NCBI GenBank assembly: GCA_934589675.1
Contig: CAKTOF010000002.1
Location: forward strand, 1 to 64,000
Reading direction: 5' to 3'
Source: an uncultured Oscillospiraceae bacterium
GTDB lineage: Bacteria; Bacillota; Clostridia; Oscillospirales; Oscillospiraceae
Length of the DNA: 64,000 bases
The notes beneath the pieces were generated by a model that was not told the DNA's origin, searched no databases, and worked only from the letters and a program-made list of their open reading frames with translations. The position numbers and the translations under genes are program-made. This document shows positions 1 through 7,386 of this stretch, one piece after another; within the stretch, counting starts at the first letter, position 1, and every line of letters begins with the position of its first letter.

Positions 1-59
1 CCTGTCTATCCGCTGTCCGCAAAACCATTGATTTTATTAGCTTTTTGCCGCTATCGCTA

Positions 60-689
60 TCACACCTCATTATTCAGCACACCGGGCTCGCCTTTGGCCG
101 TCGCATCGAGGACGCCGCCCGTGATCATGAGCTTGATGAGATCCGGCTTGCCCTCGGCGATCTTTTGGACAAAATCGCAGGCTTCTTCCGCGCTCGTGGC
201 GATATACGCAAGCGACCCGGCCATGTGCCCGCCCGGGACGGAGACGGCCATGTTGCCCGCCAGGATGCGCGGACCCACGGCGCGCCCGGCGTTAATATCG
301 TCGCGGATGCGCGCGTCCGTGTCAAGCACGCCGCCGACGGTGCGGACGGTCGTGACGCCGCTATGAAGCTGCATCTGCGCCGAGGAAAGGCACATTTTAT
401 AGAGGATCTTCCGCGTGAGCGCGTTTTTTGTGATGAGGTTCACAAGCTTTTTCGGGTCGGACTCCTTCTTCTTTGGCTTTCCGGTCGCGGGCAGGTGGAT
501 GTGCAGGTTGATGAGACCCGGCATGACGTATTTGCCCGTCAGGTCGATGGTCTCGTAGCCCTGCGGGACTTCGCCCGCGTCTGCAACATCGGCAATGCGC
601 TCGCCGTCGACCAGAAGCGTCTTTCCCGTCACGGGCGTCATGTCCTTCTCGCCGGATAATATGACCGCGCCGGTCAGTGCGTATTTCAT
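60..689 (-). pseudogene. Truncated metal-dependent amidohydrolase (N-terminal half)
   Basis: This resembles the imidazolonepropionase-like/prolidase-type amidohydrolases, which hydrolyse cyclic amides or dipeptides at a metal site in the cytoplasm. The N-terminal beta-sandwich (about residues 1-55) leads into the metal-binding motif HIHLP near residue 64, then the TTVRTVGG and IKLMITGGV segments typical of the barrel. Family members run to about 400 residues. This frame stops after 209, just past the conserved GEPGVL segment, so the remaining metal ligands and the C-terminal half are missing. The start has a GGAGAGAAC ribosome site. It is the last gene of a co-directional run behind the penicillin-binding protein. 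The bases beyond the break are visibly AT-richer, which suggests an insertion or deletion junction. The domain call is firm; loss of function is inferred. Confidence 0.7.
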
Positions 690-712
690 GGTTCTCTCTC
701 CTTAAGCTTGAA

Positions 713-2089
713 TCAGCCGTCCATGGCCGCCGCGCAGGCTTTTAAGACCGTCGCGGCGATGGGCGCGCAGACGCCGGAGCCGGAGCCCGCGTTTTCGACC
801 ACAACAAAAAATGCCAGCGGGTATTCCCGGTCGGCCACGAAGCCGGAAAACGTCGCGTGCGGGCTTAACCCCTCGCCGACCTCAGCCGTGCCGGATTTGG
901 CGCAGGCGGTCAGGTCGCCAAACTGCGCAGCGCCGTAGCTTGTGACGACGTTGTTGCGCATCATCTCGCCGAGGCGCTCGGCTGTTTCGGGTTTGATCAT
1001 CTCATCTGTCATTCTGACCGACGGCTTATACACCGTCCGGCCGGACGAATTGACGACCGCGCCGGTAAGGATCGGCTCCGCCGCCGCGCCTCCGCCGCCG
1101 ATGGCGCCCATGAACACCATGTACGCGCACGGGTTTACAAGATCGGTATACTGGCCGATGCCGGCCCACGAGACCTCGGAGTCCGCCGCATCCGTCAGGT
1201 CGAAGCTGCCGGGCACGGTCGTGATGCCGTCAAATTCATAAGAAGCCAGCACGCCGGCCTTTTTCGCGTACTCCGTCAGCGTCTTCGCGCCGACCTCCTG
1301 CGCGATCTCGGCAAAGGCGCAGTTGCACGAGTGCGCGAGCGCCTGCTCGAGCGTCACGCTGCCGTGGACGCCGGAGCAGTGGATCTCGTCGCCGCCGATC
1401 GTGATGACGCCAGGGCAGTCAAACGTCCGGCTCTCAATGCCGTCGATCGTCTCGAGCGCCGCGGCGGCCGTGACGAGCTTGAAGATGGAGCCGGGAACAT
1501 AGGTCGTCTGGAACAGGCGGTTTAAGTACACGCCGTCATACGCGCCTGAAGTGTCGTTTTCAATGTCCGGAACATCCTCCGGGTCATACGTCGGCGATGT
1601 GACGGCGCATAGGATCTCGCCGGTTTTGTAGTTGTATACGCCGACGGCGCCCGCACGGCCGCCGAGGGCGTTCAAGGCCGCCGTCTGGGCCTCGGCGCTG
1701 ATGGTCAGGCGCAGCGTGCTGCCGCCGTCGTCCGCGCCGTATACGCCCGTGACGGGGTTGTAGCCGACGAGAAGGTCGGCATACTCGCCGAGGACGCTGC
1801 CGGCGATGTAGCCGTAGCGGTCGCCGAGCAGATGGAGCGCCGCGCGGCGCAGCAGCGGGTCGCCCGCGTAGGTGCGCTCGCCGCCGGTCTGCGTGAGCAG
1901 CGTCTCTCCCGCCCGATCCGTGACCGTTCCGGCGTCCAGATTGCTGCCCGTATAGACGTGCGGGCTGCCGGGAAACACGATCCACTCGCCGCCGCGCACA
2001 AAGAAAATAAGCAAAAACACCAGCGCGCCGAGCGCGAGCAGCCCCGCGGCGGCAAGCGCGCACAGCGCGCGTTTTGAGATCAGCTTCAT
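713..2089 (-). CDS. Class B penicillin-binding protein (PbpA/FtsI-like transpeptidase)
   Basis: This is a 458-residue D,D-transpeptidase that cross-links peptidoglycan outside the membrane. One N-terminal membrane anchor (about residues 8-31) is followed by a short dimerisation region and the transpeptidase domain. All three active-site motifs are visible: S201-I-F-K204, S254-C-N256 and K398-S-G-T401. It is shorter than FtsI or PBP2 (550-700 residues) and resembles the PbpA type that pairs with a RodA-like glycosyltransferase. The ATG overlaps the stop of the upstream FHA-FtsW gene as ATGA, indicating translational coupling and a common complex. The cysteine next to the SxN motif (S-C-N-C) is slightly unusual. 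Confidence 0.92.
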   Translation of the reverse strand: MKLISKRALCALAAAGLLALGALVFLLIFFVRGGEWIVFPGSPHVYTGSNLDAGTVTDRAGETLLTQTGGERTYAGDPLLRRAALHLLGDRYGYIAGSVLGEYADLLVGYNPVTGVYGADDGGSTLRLTISAEAQTAALNALGGRAGAVGVYNYKTGEILCAVTSPTYDPEDVPDIENDTSGAYDGVYLNRLFQTTYVPGSIFKLVTAAAALETIDGIESRTFDCPGVITIGGDEIHCSGVHGSVTLEQALAHSCNCAFAEIAQEVGAKTLTEYAKKAGVLASYEFDGITTVPGSFDLTDAADSEVSWAGIGQYTDLVNPCAYMVFMGAIGGGGAAAEPILTGAVVNSSGRTVYKPSVRMTDEMIKPETAERLGEMMRNNVVTSYGAAQFGDLTACAKSGTAEVGEGLSPHATFSGFVADREYPLAFFVVVENAGSGSGVCAPIAATVLKACAAAMDG

Positions 2090-3822
2090 GCCGCCGCCTC
2101 CTCTCCCGTCAGGCGCGGCGCGCGCTCCTGCCGGACGGCGAAGCTCGCGCCGCGGCGCGTGTCGGCCGCCTTGACAAACGCGAGCAGCCCCCATGCCGAG
2201 ATCATGCTCGAGCCGCCGTTCGACACGAACGGGAACGTCACGCCCGTCAGCGGCAGGAAGTCGACCGTGCCAAACACGTTGAGCATGGCCTGCACCATCA
2301 GGATGCACATGGCCGCGCACGCGCCGATCGTATAGAAGCTGCTGCGCCCGGCCGCGGCGGACTTGACCGTAAACGCGCCGAGGCACGCGACAAACAGCAC
2401 CATCATGACCGCGACGAGCAGCCCCCACTCCTCGCCGACGAACGCGAACACGAGATCCGTGTCCGATGCGGCGACGTATTTGAGCCAGCCGTTTCCCACG
2501 CCGAGGCCGAACAGGCCGCCCGAGGCGATGCACATCATCGAGCGCGTCTGCTGATAGCCGGACGAGAGCGCATTTTCCCAGACGTGCCGCCATGCCGAGA
2601 AGCGGCTGAGCGCATACGGCCGGAAGCGCAGCACGAGCGCGCCGGCAAACGCGACGCCCGCGCAGATGAGCGCAAGCCCCGCGAAGCTGCCCGAGCGCAG
2701 AAACGCGATGACGAGAAACGCCGCAAAAAACACGATGGCCGTGCCGAAGTCGTTCATGAGCGCCAGCGCGCCGCACACGGCGCCCGTGTAGACGAGAAAC
2801 AGCGCCACATTGCGCCGCGCCACGATGCGGTCGAGCGTCGACGCGCCTGTAAAGACAAAGCATATCTTCACAAGCTCCGACGGCTGGAACGAGAGCGGGC
2901 CGATGAAGATCCAGTTCTTCGCGCCGTAGAGCTCCGTGCCGAACGCGAGGTTGGCCGCGAGCAGCACAAGGCCGGCCGCGGCAGCAAGATAGCGCATTTT
3001 CTTCGCACGTTCAAGGTCGCGCAGCATCCAGCCGAGGACAAGAAAGAGCACAAGGCCCATGGCCATGGTCAAAACGATCTTCCACAATCCGTCCGGATTG
3101 TCCGACGCGCCGATGGCAAGGCCGAGCGTTGAAAGATAAAACGCGACCGTCTCCACATCATAGCCCGTCCGGCGCAGCGAGCGCAAGAGCGCGAACAGCA
3201 GCCACTCCATGGCGATGAGCGCGGCAAATGCCGCGAGCACCGTCCCGGCCGCGTCCGTGGAAAAGCACAGCTGCGCCGCCGTCAGGATCTGAAGGAGCGT
3301 CAGGACGAGCAGCGTCGCGCCCGGGCGGATGGCCCAGCCTGCGGGTGGGCGCGCATTTTCCTGCGCCGCCGTCTGCTCGGCCGTGAGCGGCAGGAGCGTC
3401 AGCTCGACGCCGCCGAGTGAGATGACGTCGCCGTAGCAGACCTCGCTCGACGCCGCATCCTGCCCGTTGACGGACACGCCGCCCTTCGAGCCGATGTCGC
3501 GGATGGACCACGAGCCGTCGTCATAGCGCGTCAAGACTGCGTGCGCGCGGGAGACGGTCGGAAAGTCGATGACGACGTCGCACGTCTTTTTTCGGCCGAT
3601 CATATTCTCCCAGTGCGTGACCGGGATCGTCACGCCGCCGGGCAGCGCGAGCAGCGCCCACGTTTCCGGCTGCGCGCGGCCGCTGAGCAGCGATCGCGCG
3701 CAGCGGATCAGGATCCACAGCGTGAGCAGCGGGAACAAAAACCGCGTCACGGTGCATACCGGCGCGGCGAGCGTATCGCCATGCGATGAGAAAAAGTCCG
3801 TAATGCTTTGCAGAATTTCCAA
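2086..3822 (-). CDS. FHA domain-FtsW/RodA/SpoVE fusion (SEDS glycosyltransferase)
   Basis: This 578-residue membrane protein combines an N-terminal helix (about 25-45), a forkhead-associated domain (about 70-145, with GSKGGVSVNG near its end) and a SEDS polytopic region (about 165-560). SEDS proteins polymerise lipid II into glycan strands together with a class B PBP, and that PBP is encoded next, overlapping by four bases. The FHA domain recognises phosphothreonine, so Ser/Thr-kinase control of wall synthesis is a reasonable inference. The start is TTG, seven bases after a clean GGAGG; no ATG lies in a better position. It follows the flavin oxidoreductase by 22 bases on the same strand. Confidence 0.9.
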   Translation of the reverse strand: MEILQSITDFFSSHGDTLAAPVCTVTRFLFPLLTLWILIRCARSLLSGRAQPETWALLALPGGVTIPVTHWENMIGRKKTCDVVIDFPTVSRAHAVLTRYDDGSWSIRDIGSKGGVSVNGQDAASSEVCYGDVISLGGVELTLLPLTAEQTAAQENARPPAGWAIRPGATLLVLTLLQILTAAQLCFSTDAAGTVLAAFAALIAMEWLLFALLRSLRRTGYDVETVAFYLSTLGLAIGASDNPDGLWKIVLTMAMGLVLFLVLGWMLRDLERAKKMRYLAAAAGLVLLAANLAFGTELYGAKNWIFIGPLSFQPSELVKICFVFTGASTLDRIVARRNVALFLVYTGAVCGALALMNDFGTAIVFFAAFLVIAFLRSGSFAGLALICAGVAFAGALVLRFRPYALSRFSAWRHVWENALSSGYQQTRSMMCIASGGLFGLGVGNGWLKYVAASDTDLVFAFVGEEWGLLVAVMMVLFVACLGAFTVKSAAAGRSSFYTIGACAAMCILMVQAMLNVFGTVDFLPLTGVTFPFVSNGGSSMISAWGLLAFVKAADTRRGASFAVRQERAPRLTGEEAAA

Positions 3823-3844
3823 AAGTCAGCCTCCGATCTGATCG

Positions 3845-5857
3845 TCAGAGCGCGCTTGCCGCGGCGAAGGCGCTGCGCAGCCCCATCTGAAGATCCGGCG
3901 TGCCCGAGGCATCGCCGATGAGATAAAACTCCGGCGCCGCCGAGGCATACGCGAGCGCCGCCTCCATCTCCGGCTCCACGCCGCCGCAGACGACGACGCT
4001 GTCGCCCTCGACCGTATGCAGCGCGCCGCCGGCATCGCGGTATGTCACGCGGCCGCCCTCCACACAGATTGTCTCGGCGTTTGTGATCCCGTGCAGATTG
4101 TCAAATTTCTCCCAGTACGGCGCAAGGCAGCCGTAGCCGAGTGCCGGGTCGACGCGCACCCACGAGATCGTGATGGAGTGCAGCGGCGAAGCGTCCTTTG
4201 CCAGCACGCTCTGCCGCGTCAGGCACGTCACGTCGTGGCCGCAGTCGGCCAGATAGCACGCCGTCTCCACGCCCGTCTCCGAGCAGCCGATCATGACGAC
4301 GCGGCGGCCGAGCGTCTGCTCTTTCCCGATGACGTCGCGGCACGTCGGATACGCCGCGCTGCCGTCCGGCCGGCGCAGCCCCTCGATGTCCGGCACGGCC
4401 GCGCGCGAGCCCGTCGCAGCGATGACGGCGTCAAAGCCCTGCGCCGTGATTTGCTCCGGCGTGGGCGCCGTGTGGAGCCGGAGCTCCACGCCGAGGCGGC
4501 CAAGCTCTTCGATCTGCCACTGGCGGAAGCGCCGGAACGGCCACTTGAACGGGAAAAAGTCGGCATGGAACAGCTGGCCGCCGAGATAGCCGCTCTTTTC
4601 AAACAGCGTGACCGCGTGGCCGCGCTTTGCGGCCGTGATGGCCGCCTCCATGCCCGCCGGGCCGCCGCCGATGACGGCGACGCGCTTTTTCCGCGCGCTC
4701 GGGCGCACCATGTTCCCGAGCCGGCACTCCATGCCGAACTCCGGGTTGACCGTACACACGCTCGTCCACGGCGCGCGGCGGCGGCCGTGGCAGCGGTTGC
4801 ACTTGACGCACGGGCGGATCGTCTCGCCGCGGCCGGCGCGGATCTTGTCATAGAACTCCGGGTCTGTGAACTGTCCGCGGCCAATGCTGATGAGCTCGCA
4901 CGCACCGGCGGCGAGCAGGCGCTCCATCTCGTCCGGATCCTGAAATCCGCCGGCTGCGGCCAGCGGGATCGTGACGCCCGCCTGCTTCATCTGCCGGATG
5001 TAGTCCACGCAGTGATGCTCGCCCTCGGAGAACGTGAAGCCCGTCGGGTGGCAGTCGGCCATGGACTGTTCGCGCACCGTGATGAGGTCGGCGCAGCCCT
5101 CGCAGAGTCTGGCCAGCGTGATGAGATCCTCCAGCGCATAGCCCTCGCGCAGGTTGCCCATGCCGCCGTGCGGCGCCTGTCCCATGGCGATGAGCTCGAT
5201 GATGAACCGGCTCCCGCACGCTTTTTTGATCGCGCGGCACAGCTCGACGGTGAAGCGGCAGCGGTTTTCCGTCGAGCCGCCGTATTCGTCCGTCCGGAGG
5301 TCCGTCTCATGGTCGAGCCCCATCGGGTCGAGCGCAACGCCGTCAAAGCCCCAGCTCTGGTAGCGGCGGATGCGCTGCACCGCCGCGTCGATGGCGGCCG
5401 CGATCTGCTCCTTCGTCGCCATCTGCTCCGGCGGCGGAGTCATGAAGCCCTCCGCGCTCTGCATCCGCTCGGGGGTCCCGCCGCCAAGCCCCACGCCCGG
5501 GCCGAAGTCCGGCCGCGTCTGCACAAGCAGCTTCGAGCCGTAAAAGTGCACGTCGTCGGCGAGCGTGCAGAAGTAATTCTGCGTGGCGGGGTTGGCGATG
5601 TCAAAGCTGTACGAGTGCGAAAAGTCGTGCCACTCCGGCATCTGGCGCACAAACGGCCGCTCGGCGTCGCACACGATGACGAGCGCGTTGCCGCGGCGGG
5701 CCATCTCGCGGTGGAAGTGGATAAACTGCTCCGTCGGCCACGTCTCCGGCCCCTGGATCTGGTCGGGCGCGCACTTCGGCTGGATCATGCGGTTTTTCAA
5801 AACGGCGCCGCCCGGTAGGCGCAGCGGCGTCAGCAGCGTTTCATAGCGATGCTTCAT
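3845..5857 (-). CDS. Old Yellow Enzyme-family NADH:flavin oxidoreductase / enoate reductase
   Basis: This 670-residue enzyme has the three-part build of 2,4-dienoyl-CoA reductase, BaiCD/BaiH and 2-enoate reductase: an FMN TIM barrel (about 1-340), a [4Fe-4S] linker with C-V-K-C-N-R-C and a later cysteine after eleven residues, then an FAD/NAD(P) module with the Rossmann motif VIGGGPAGMEAA. These cytoplasmic enzymes reduce C=C bonds next to a carbonyl. The substrate cannot be read from the sequence; a bile-acid role is possible but unsupported. The ATG chosen lies behind AAGGAG, and an upstream in-frame start would lack a ribosome site. It heads a co-directional run with the FtsW and PBP genes, an odd combination that may be only positional. 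Confidence 0.9.
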   Translation of the reverse strand: MKHRYETLLTPLRLPGGAVLKNRMIQPKCAPDQIQGPETWPTEQFIHFHREMARRGNALVIVCDAERPFVRQMPEWHDFSHSYSFDIANPATQNYFCTLADDVHFYGSKLLVQTRPDFGPGVGLGGGTPERMQSAEGFMTPPPEQMATKEQIAAAIDAAVQRIRRYQSWGFDGVALDPMGLDHETDLRTDEYGGSTENRCRFTVELCRAIKKACGSRFIIELIAMGQAPHGGMGNLREGYALEDLITLARLCEGCADLITVREQSMADCHPTGFTFSEGEHHCVDYIRQMKQAGVTIPLAAAGGFQDPDEMERLLAAGACELISIGRGQFTDPEFYDKIRAGRGETIRPCVKCNRCHGRRRAPWTSVCTVNPEFGMECRLGNMVRPSARKKRVAVIGGGPAGMEAAITAAKRGHAVTLFEKSGYLGGQLFHADFFPFKWPFRRFRQWQIEELGRLGVELRLHTAPTPEQITAQGFDAVIAATGSRAAVPDIEGLRRPDGSAAYPTCRDVIGKEQTLGRRVVMIGCSETGVETACYLADCGHDVTCLTRQSVLAKDASPLHSITISWVRVDPALGYGCLAPYWEKFDNLHGITNAETICVEGGRVTYRDAGGALHTVEGDSVVVCGGVEPEMEAALAYASAAPEFYLIGDASGTPDLQMGLRSAFAAASAL

Positions 5858-5897
5858 CGGAATTCTCCTTTCGCGTTTTCCCGGATGCTTGCTCCTT

Positions 5898-5925
5898 ATT
5901 TTATCAGAACCCTGAGAAATTACAA
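5898..5925 (-). promoter_or_regulatory. Candidate sigma-A promoter for the flavin oxidoreductase
   Basis: Read on the minus strand, TTGTAA is followed 16 bases later by TAAAAT, about 40 bases before the ATG. It also lies just upstream, in the minus direction, of the thioredoxin terminator region. The match is moderate. Confidence 0.5.
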
Positions 5926-5937
5926 CCCCGCCCACGC

Positions 5938-5978
5938 GCAAAACGGCCCGCTTTCCCTTAAGAAAGCGAGCCGTTTTG
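5938..5978 (-). terminator. Intrinsic terminator after thioredoxin
   Basis: A 15-base-pair stem with one mismatch, built on AAACGGC..CGCTTTC and its complement, has a seven-base loop and ends in TTTT on the minus strand. It sits about 20 bases after the thioredoxin stop. Confidence 0.8.
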
Positions 5979-5996
5979 ATTCAGAATTTCCAAAGC

Positions 5997-6317
5997 TCAC
6001 AGCAGCTGCTCCAGCGCGGCTGCGACGTCCGCCTTCGGCCGGTAGCCGACGAGGCGGCCAGCCTCGCGGCCGTCTTTGAACAGCAGCAGCGTCGGGATGC
6101 TCGACACGCCGTAGCGCACGGCGATGTCGGCCTGCTCGTCGACGTTGACCTTGCCGACGCGCACGCGGCCGGCATAGTCCTCGGCCAGCTCGGCAACGAC
6201 AGGCGCCATCATGCGGCACGGGCCGCACCACTCGGCCCACAGGTCAATGAGCACGGGCTTGTCCGAGGCGAGCACCTCGGAGGCAAAGTTTTCTTTTGTG
6301 ATGGTAAGCTCAGCCAT
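5997..6317 (-). CDS. trxA: Thioredoxin
   Basis: A 106-residue cytoplasmic disulfide reductase with the canonical WCGPC active site (about residues 29-33) and the cis-proline segment SSIPTLLLF. Length and fold match standard thioredoxins. The ATG follows AAGGAGG. The gene overlaps the end of the ferredoxin:thioredoxin-reductase-like gene by eight bases, so the two are co-translated. That pairing suggests this thioredoxin is recharged by the neighbouring iron-sulfur reductase rather than only by an NADPH-thioredoxin reductase, which is inferred from context. Confidence 0.95.
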   Translation of the reverse strand: MAELTITKENFASEVLASDKPVLIDLWAEWCGPCRMMAPVVAELAEDYAGRVRVGKVNVDEQADIAVRYGVSSIPTLLLFKDGREAGRLVGYRPKADVAAALEQLL

Positions 6318-6525
6318 TGGGCTTGTCCTCCTTGGATTTGTAGTAGAGCATACAGTGGCAGTAGCCTTCAAAATCTGGGTCTGCCATCTGGTCGCGGAAT
6401 TCGCGGCACATGCAGCGGTTGTCCTCCGTCCGCTCGAGGCGGCACGGGCAGTAGCCGCCAGTGCGCTTTAGCCCCTCGCGGATGGTCTGAACGACCTCCG
6501 CGTCGGGATTGAGCGTTACGGCCAT
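6310..6525 (-). CDS. Ferredoxin:thioredoxin reductase catalytic-subunit-like protein
   Basis: This 71-residue protein carries three Cys-X-Cys pairs in the order CPC, CMC, CHC, the signature of the ferredoxin:thioredoxin reductase catalytic chain. In that family four cysteines hold a [4Fe-4S] cluster and the other two form the redox-active disulfide that reduces thioredoxin. The spacing (nine, then fifteen residues) differs from the plant enzyme and suits bacterial and archaeal FTR-like proteins. The start lies one base past the stop of the upstream gene, and the end overlaps trxA. No variable (alpha) subunit gene is nearby. Electron donation by ferredoxin is assumed from the family. Confidence 0.85.
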   Translation of the reverse strand: MAVTLNPDAEVVQTIREGLKRTGGYCPCRLERTEDNRCMCREFRDQMADPDFEGYCHCMLYYKSKEDKPNG

Positions 6526-6526
6526 G

Positions 6527-7282
6527 TCAGCACGCTCCGTGGTGGCAGCCGTGCTCGCCGCATGTGTGGCCCTCGCCGTGCTCATGGTCATGGTGCGAGC
6601 AGCGGACGAACGGGTCGTAGCCGAGCGAGCCGGCCAGCAGCGCGGCCACCGCCGCATCCGCCTCGCCGCTCACGCCGCCGTACAGGGCGATGCCCGCCTC
6701 CGCCAGCGCCGCCTGCGCGCCGCCGCCGATGCCGCCGCAGATGAGCGTGTCGACGCCCTGCGCCTTCAAAAAGCCCGCGAGCGCGCCGTGGCCGTTGCCG
6801 TTCGTGTCCACGACCTGCGCGCCGGCGACGGCGCCGTTTTCCACGTCGTAGAGCTTGAAGTGCGCCGTGTGGCCGAAATGCTGAAAAATATTGCCGTTTT
6901 CATAGGTGACTGCGATTCTCATGGTACATTCTCCTTTTGGACGGATCGTATTGGCCTTGCATGGCTCGCCGCAGCGGCCGCAGCGCGCCTCGCCGCGGCA
7001 CAGGCGGTACCGCCCGCCGGCGATGGCCAGCGGCCGTCCGCAGACGATGCTCTCGGCGACCTTTTCGCGCGCGGATTCGTAGATCTCTGTCACGGTCGTG
7101 CGGGAGACATCCATGCGGGCGGCGCACTGCTCGTGCGTGAGCTTTTCCAGATCGACGAGCCGCAGCGTCTCAAATTCGTCGAGCGTCAGCGTGACCGCCG
7201 GCCCGCCGGGGTAGCCGGCAGGCGCGAAGTAGTCATAGTCCGGCTCGGCGCAGATACGGCGGGCACGGCAGGGTCTTGCCAT
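6527..7282 (-). CDS. DUF134 (UPF0251) DNA-binding domain fused to NifX/NifB-like cofactor domain
   Basis: In this 251-residue protein, residues 1-95 match the DUF134 family: an MARP start, a cysteine-containing arm and an HTH around CAARMDVSRTTVTEIY. A cysteine-rich bridge (about 95-115) follows. Residues 121-225 form a dinitrogenase iron-molybdenum-cofactor-biosynthesis fold starting at MRIAVTYENGN. The tail is rich in His and Cys (CSHHDHEHGEGH and onwards), suggesting metal binding. A second strong ribosome site lies in frame before the internal methionine, so a separate 131-residue NifX product may also be made. It heads the FTR-thioredoxin operon. A metal- or redox-responsive regulator is plausible; no nitrogenase genes are present here. 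Confidence 0.82.
   Translation of the reverse strand: MARPCRARRICAEPDYDYFAPAGYPGGPAVTLTLDEFETLRLVDLEKLTHEQCAARMDVSRTTVTEIYESAREKVAESIVCGRPLAIAGGRYRLCRGEARCGRCGEPCKANTIRPKGECTMRIAVTYENGNIFQHFGHTAHFKLYDVENGAVAGAQVVDTNGNGHGALAGFLKAQGVDTLICGGIGGGAQAALAEAGIALYGGVSGEADAAVAALLAGSLGYDPFVRCSHHDHEHGEGHTCGEHGCHHGAC
6920..6938 (-). promoter_or_regulatory. Internal ribosome-binding site and ATG inside the DUF134-NifX gene
   Basis: AAAAGGAGAATGTACC precedes an in-frame ATG exactly where the NifX-like domain begins. The upstream frame has no stop, so translation could give both the fusion and the free C-terminal domain. Confidence 0.6.
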
Positions 7283-7316
7283 TGTTCGGCCTCCATTTCC
7301 GTCATATGTCGAAAAT

Positions 7317-7345
7317 ATAATAGCAGCCTCGCTGAAAAAAGTCAA
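7317..7345 (-). promoter_or_regulatory. Promoter of the DUF134-NifX/FTR/trxA operon
   Basis: TTGACT, a 17-base spacer and TATTAT lie on the minus strand about 35 bases before the ATG. The -35 box overlaps the T-run of the upstream malY terminator. Confidence 0.75.
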
Positions 7346-7371
7346 GTCCCCCAGAAGCTTCTGGAGGACTT
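7334..7371 (-). terminator. Intrinsic terminator after malY/patB
   Basis: On the minus strand a stem pairs AAGTCC and CCAGAAG with their complements and is followed shortly by TTTTTT, 16 bases after the aminotransferase stop. Confidence 0.85.
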
Positions 7372-7386
7372 GTCAGTGTTCGGGCT

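Noticed and set aside
713..2863. One continuous 716-codon frame covering the PBP and part of the FtsW region
   Set aside because: The N-terminal part is an out-of-frame reading of the FtsW gene. The PBP starts at its own ATG overlapping the FtsW stop.
3845..5857. Assignment of the flavin oxidoreductase to bile-acid 7-dehydroxylation (BaiCD/BaiH)
   Set aside because: Only the general domain order is shared. No other bai gene is nearby, and the family covers many enone and enoyl-CoA reductases.
6527..7282. Evidence for nitrogen fixation from the NifX-like domain
   Set aside because: NifX/NifB-like domains are widespread in non-diazotrophs, and no nif structural or cofactor genes occur here.
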